A stretch of 8,701 nt of DNA from Dorea sp. (lineage in GTDB: Bacteria > Bacillota_A > Clostridia > Lachnospirales > Lachnospiraceae): NCBI GenBank assembly GCA_016295505.1, contig JAEDLC010000076.1, positions 1 through 8,701 of the forward strand. Direction: 5' to 3'. Position 1 is the first letter of the stretch. Each line of letters starts with the position of its first letter. The translations under genes and the position numbers were made by a program. This document shows positions 7,701 through 8,701 of the stretch, piece after piece. The notes beneath the pieces are model-generated. The model was not told the DNA's origin and did not search any database. It worked only from the letters and a program-made list of their open reading frames with translations.

Positions 7701-8701
7701 GTAACCTGCGCAAACAGCTGCTTGAAATATCCAAAGAGATTCTGATGCTGATCAGACAGCACTGCAAGCGGTGCGTCAATTCCCATGGCAGCCGTTCCTT
7801 CTGCTCCATTCTTTGCCATATTCAGGATTGAAGTCTTTACCTCTTCATAAGAATATCCAAACGCTTTCTGAAGTCTCTTACATTCTTCCGCTGAATAGGA
7901 TGGAACCTTCTGATTTGGAATCTTCAGATCCTTAAGCTCAACCAGATTACTGTCCAGCCATTCACCGTAAGGCTGTCTTCCCGCATATGATTCTTTCAGT
8001 TCTTCATCATCGATGACTTTTCCTTTTATCGTATCAACCAGAAGCATCTTGCCCGGATGAAGTCGTTCCTTGACAACGATCTTTCGCGGATCAATATCCA
8101 GAACTCCAACTTCCGATGAAAGGATCAGTGTATCATCGTCTGTAATATAGTATCTGGAAGGGCGGAGTCCGTTTCTGTCCAGAACAGCTCCCATGCAGTC
8201 TCCGTCGCTGAACAGAATAGATGCCGGTCCGTCCCATGGTTCCATCATCGTCGCATAATATTGATAGAAATCCTTTTTCTTCTGAGACATGCTCTTATTA
8301 TTCGCCCATGGTTCCGGAATCGCGATCATGACTGCCAGCGGCAGATCCATTCCACTCATCACCATGAATTCAATCGCATTGTCCAGCATTGCAGAATCGG
8401 AACCTTCTGTATTGATCGCCGGAAGGACATTATGAAGTTCACCTTTCAGATACTCGGACTCCATGTTCTCTTCCCTTGCACGCATCTTATCCATATTGCC
8501 GCGAATGGTATTGATCTCACCATTATGAACGATAAAACGGTTCGGATGTGCACGTTCCCAGCTCGGATTGGTATTGGTACTGAACCTGGAGTGTACCAGT
8601 GCGATCGCTGCTTCATAATCCGGATCCTGCAGATCCGTAAAAAAGGATCTCAGCTGGCCCACCAGAAACATGCCCTTATATGCGATGGTACGGCTGGATA
8701 A
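4727..8701 (-). CDS. gltB: Glutamate synthase (NADPH) large subunit, N-terminus beyond the window
   Basis: GltB is the alpha subunit of GOGAT: it hydrolyses glutamine, channels the ammonia about 30 angstroms and reductively adds it to 2-oxoglutarate. The frame is open through the window edge; 1324 residues are visible, starting LSSRTIAYKGMFLVGQL. By comparison with the usual length of about 1500, roughly 180-190 residues are missing, including the catalytic N-terminal Cys. Numbering from the first visible residue: the rest of the class II amidotransferase domain includes HSRFSTNTNPSW (37-48) and HNGEINT (59-65). The FMN synthase barrel spans about 680-1000, with KPGEGGHLPGG (762-772), SPPPHHDIYS (792-801) and ISGYDGGTGAAP (848-859). 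The 3Fe-4S ligands are Cys927, Cys933 and Cys938 (C-x5-C-x4-C). The C-terminal beta-helix domain starts near GAGGQSFGAF (1099-1108). No frameshift or missing motif is seen. Its promoter lies outside the window. Confidence 0.97.
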   Translation of the reverse strand, partial: LSSRTIAYKGMFLVGQLRSFFTDLQDPDYEAAIALVHSRFSTNTNPSWERAHPNRFIVHNGEINTIRGNMDKMRAREENMESEYLKGELHNVLPAINTEGSDSAMLDNAIEFMVMSGMDLPLAVMIAIPEPWANNKSMSQKKKDFYQYYATMMEPWDGPASILFSDGDCMGAVLDRNGLRPSRYYITDDDTLILSSEVGVLDIDPRKIVVKERLHPGKMLLVDTIKGKVIDDEELKESYAGRQPYGEWLDSNLVELKDLKIPNQKVPSYSAEECKRLQKAFGYSYEEVKTSILNMAKNGAEGTAAMGIDAPLAVLSDQHQNLFGYFKQLFAQVTNPPIDAIREEVVTSTTVYIGKDGNLLEEKAENCKMLKVNNPILTETDLLKIKNMKEDGFKVAEIPTVYYKNASLEKAIDYLFIEVDRAIHEGANILILSDRGVDEYHVAMPSLLALSGLQQHLVRTKKRTSVAIVLETGEPREVHHFATLIGYGACAINPYLAHESIRQLIDTDMLQKDYYAAVNDYNHAIISGIVKVASKMGISTIQSYQGAKIFEAIGLKQEFIQKYFTNTVSRVGGIGIEEIAKDYIARHSQAFDPLGLEVDMTLNSVGQHKLKSGGERHLYNPQTIHMLQQSTRRGDYEMFKKYTEMVNAEGEHINLRGQLEFNYPEKGIPIEEVESVDQIVTRFKTGAMSYGSISKEAHETLAIAMNQLHGKSNSGEGGEEIERLDTNRCSAIKQVASGRFGVTSRYLVSAREIQIKMAQGAKPGEGGHLPGGKVYPWIAKTRHSTPGVSLISPPPHHDIYSIEDLAQLIYDCKNANKNARISVKLVSEAGVGTVAAGVAKAGAGLILISGYDGGTGAAPRSSIHNAGLPWELGLAETHQTLIQNGLRERVRIETDGKLMSGRDVAIAAILGAEEFGFATAPLVTLGCVMMRVCNLDTCPVGVATQNPELRKRFTGKPEYVVNFMRFIAQDLREYMARLGVKTLDELVGRTDLLKVKETPTSERAAALNLEQILHNPYEGTDTPVIFNPKKVYDFELEKTLDERVLMKKLLPALEKKQKRSIEVDVSNTDRTFGTIFGSEITRRYPEGLAEDSYVVNCKGAGGQSFGAFIPKGLTLELVGDSNDYFGKGLSGGKLIVYPPKGVKYRHEDNIIIGNVALYGATSGKAYINGVAGERFAVRNSGATAVVEGVGDHGCEYMTGGRVAVLGKTGKNFAAGMSGGIAYVLDMDNDLYTNVNKQMVNIEHVTSKIDVNELKGMIEEHVANTNSEVGKKILDDFKSYLPKFKKIIPIDYERMLTTILQMEEQGMSSEQAKNEAFYAIKAGRR

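Overview
The window is a stretch of housekeeping chromosome, most likely from a low-to-mid GC anaerobic Firmicute of class Clostridia (Lachnospiraceae-like). That assignment rests on my recognition of the protein sequences (rpsB, tsf, a PcsB/CwlO-like coiled-coil NlpC/P60 protein, gltBD), the strong GGAGG-type ribosome binding sites and the sigma-A-type promoters. No similarity search was run. All five genes lie on the minus strand, so transcription runs from the high-coordinate end to the low-coordinate end.

In transcription order: (1) gltB (8701 to 4727), the large subunit of NADPH-dependent glutamate synthase, lacking its N-terminus because it runs off the window. (2) gltD (4714 to 3188), the small subunit, starts 12 nt after the gltB stop with a GTG codon; its ribosome binding site overlaps the gltB stop codon, so the two are probably translationally coupled. 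Together they encode GOGAT, which makes two glutamates from glutamine and 2-oxoglutarate. (3) A 167-nt gap carries a good promoter (TTGCAA-N17-TATAAT) and a small inverted repeat at the predicted transcript start. (4) A secreted cell-wall hydrolase gene (3020 to 1893) encodes a signal peptide, a long coiled coil, an Asn/Gly/Thr repeat linker and a C-terminal NlpC/P60 domain. (5) A 196-nt gap holds a hairpin terminator whose DNA also contains the -35 element of the next promoter, followed by a roughly 110-nt structured leader. (6) rpsB (1696 to 962) encodes ribosomal protein S2. (7) tsf (927 to 1) encodes elongation factor Ts and lacks only its last few codons at the window edge. rpsB-tsf is the classic two-gene translation operon.

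I see no mobile element, CRISPR array, tRNA, rRNA, toxin or defence gene and no broken gene. I found no convincing new biological system. The points most worth a second look are the structured rpsB leader (candidate S2 autoregulatory RNA), the overlapping terminator and promoter, and the repeat-built linker and cysteine-rich catalytic domain of the NlpC/P60 protein.
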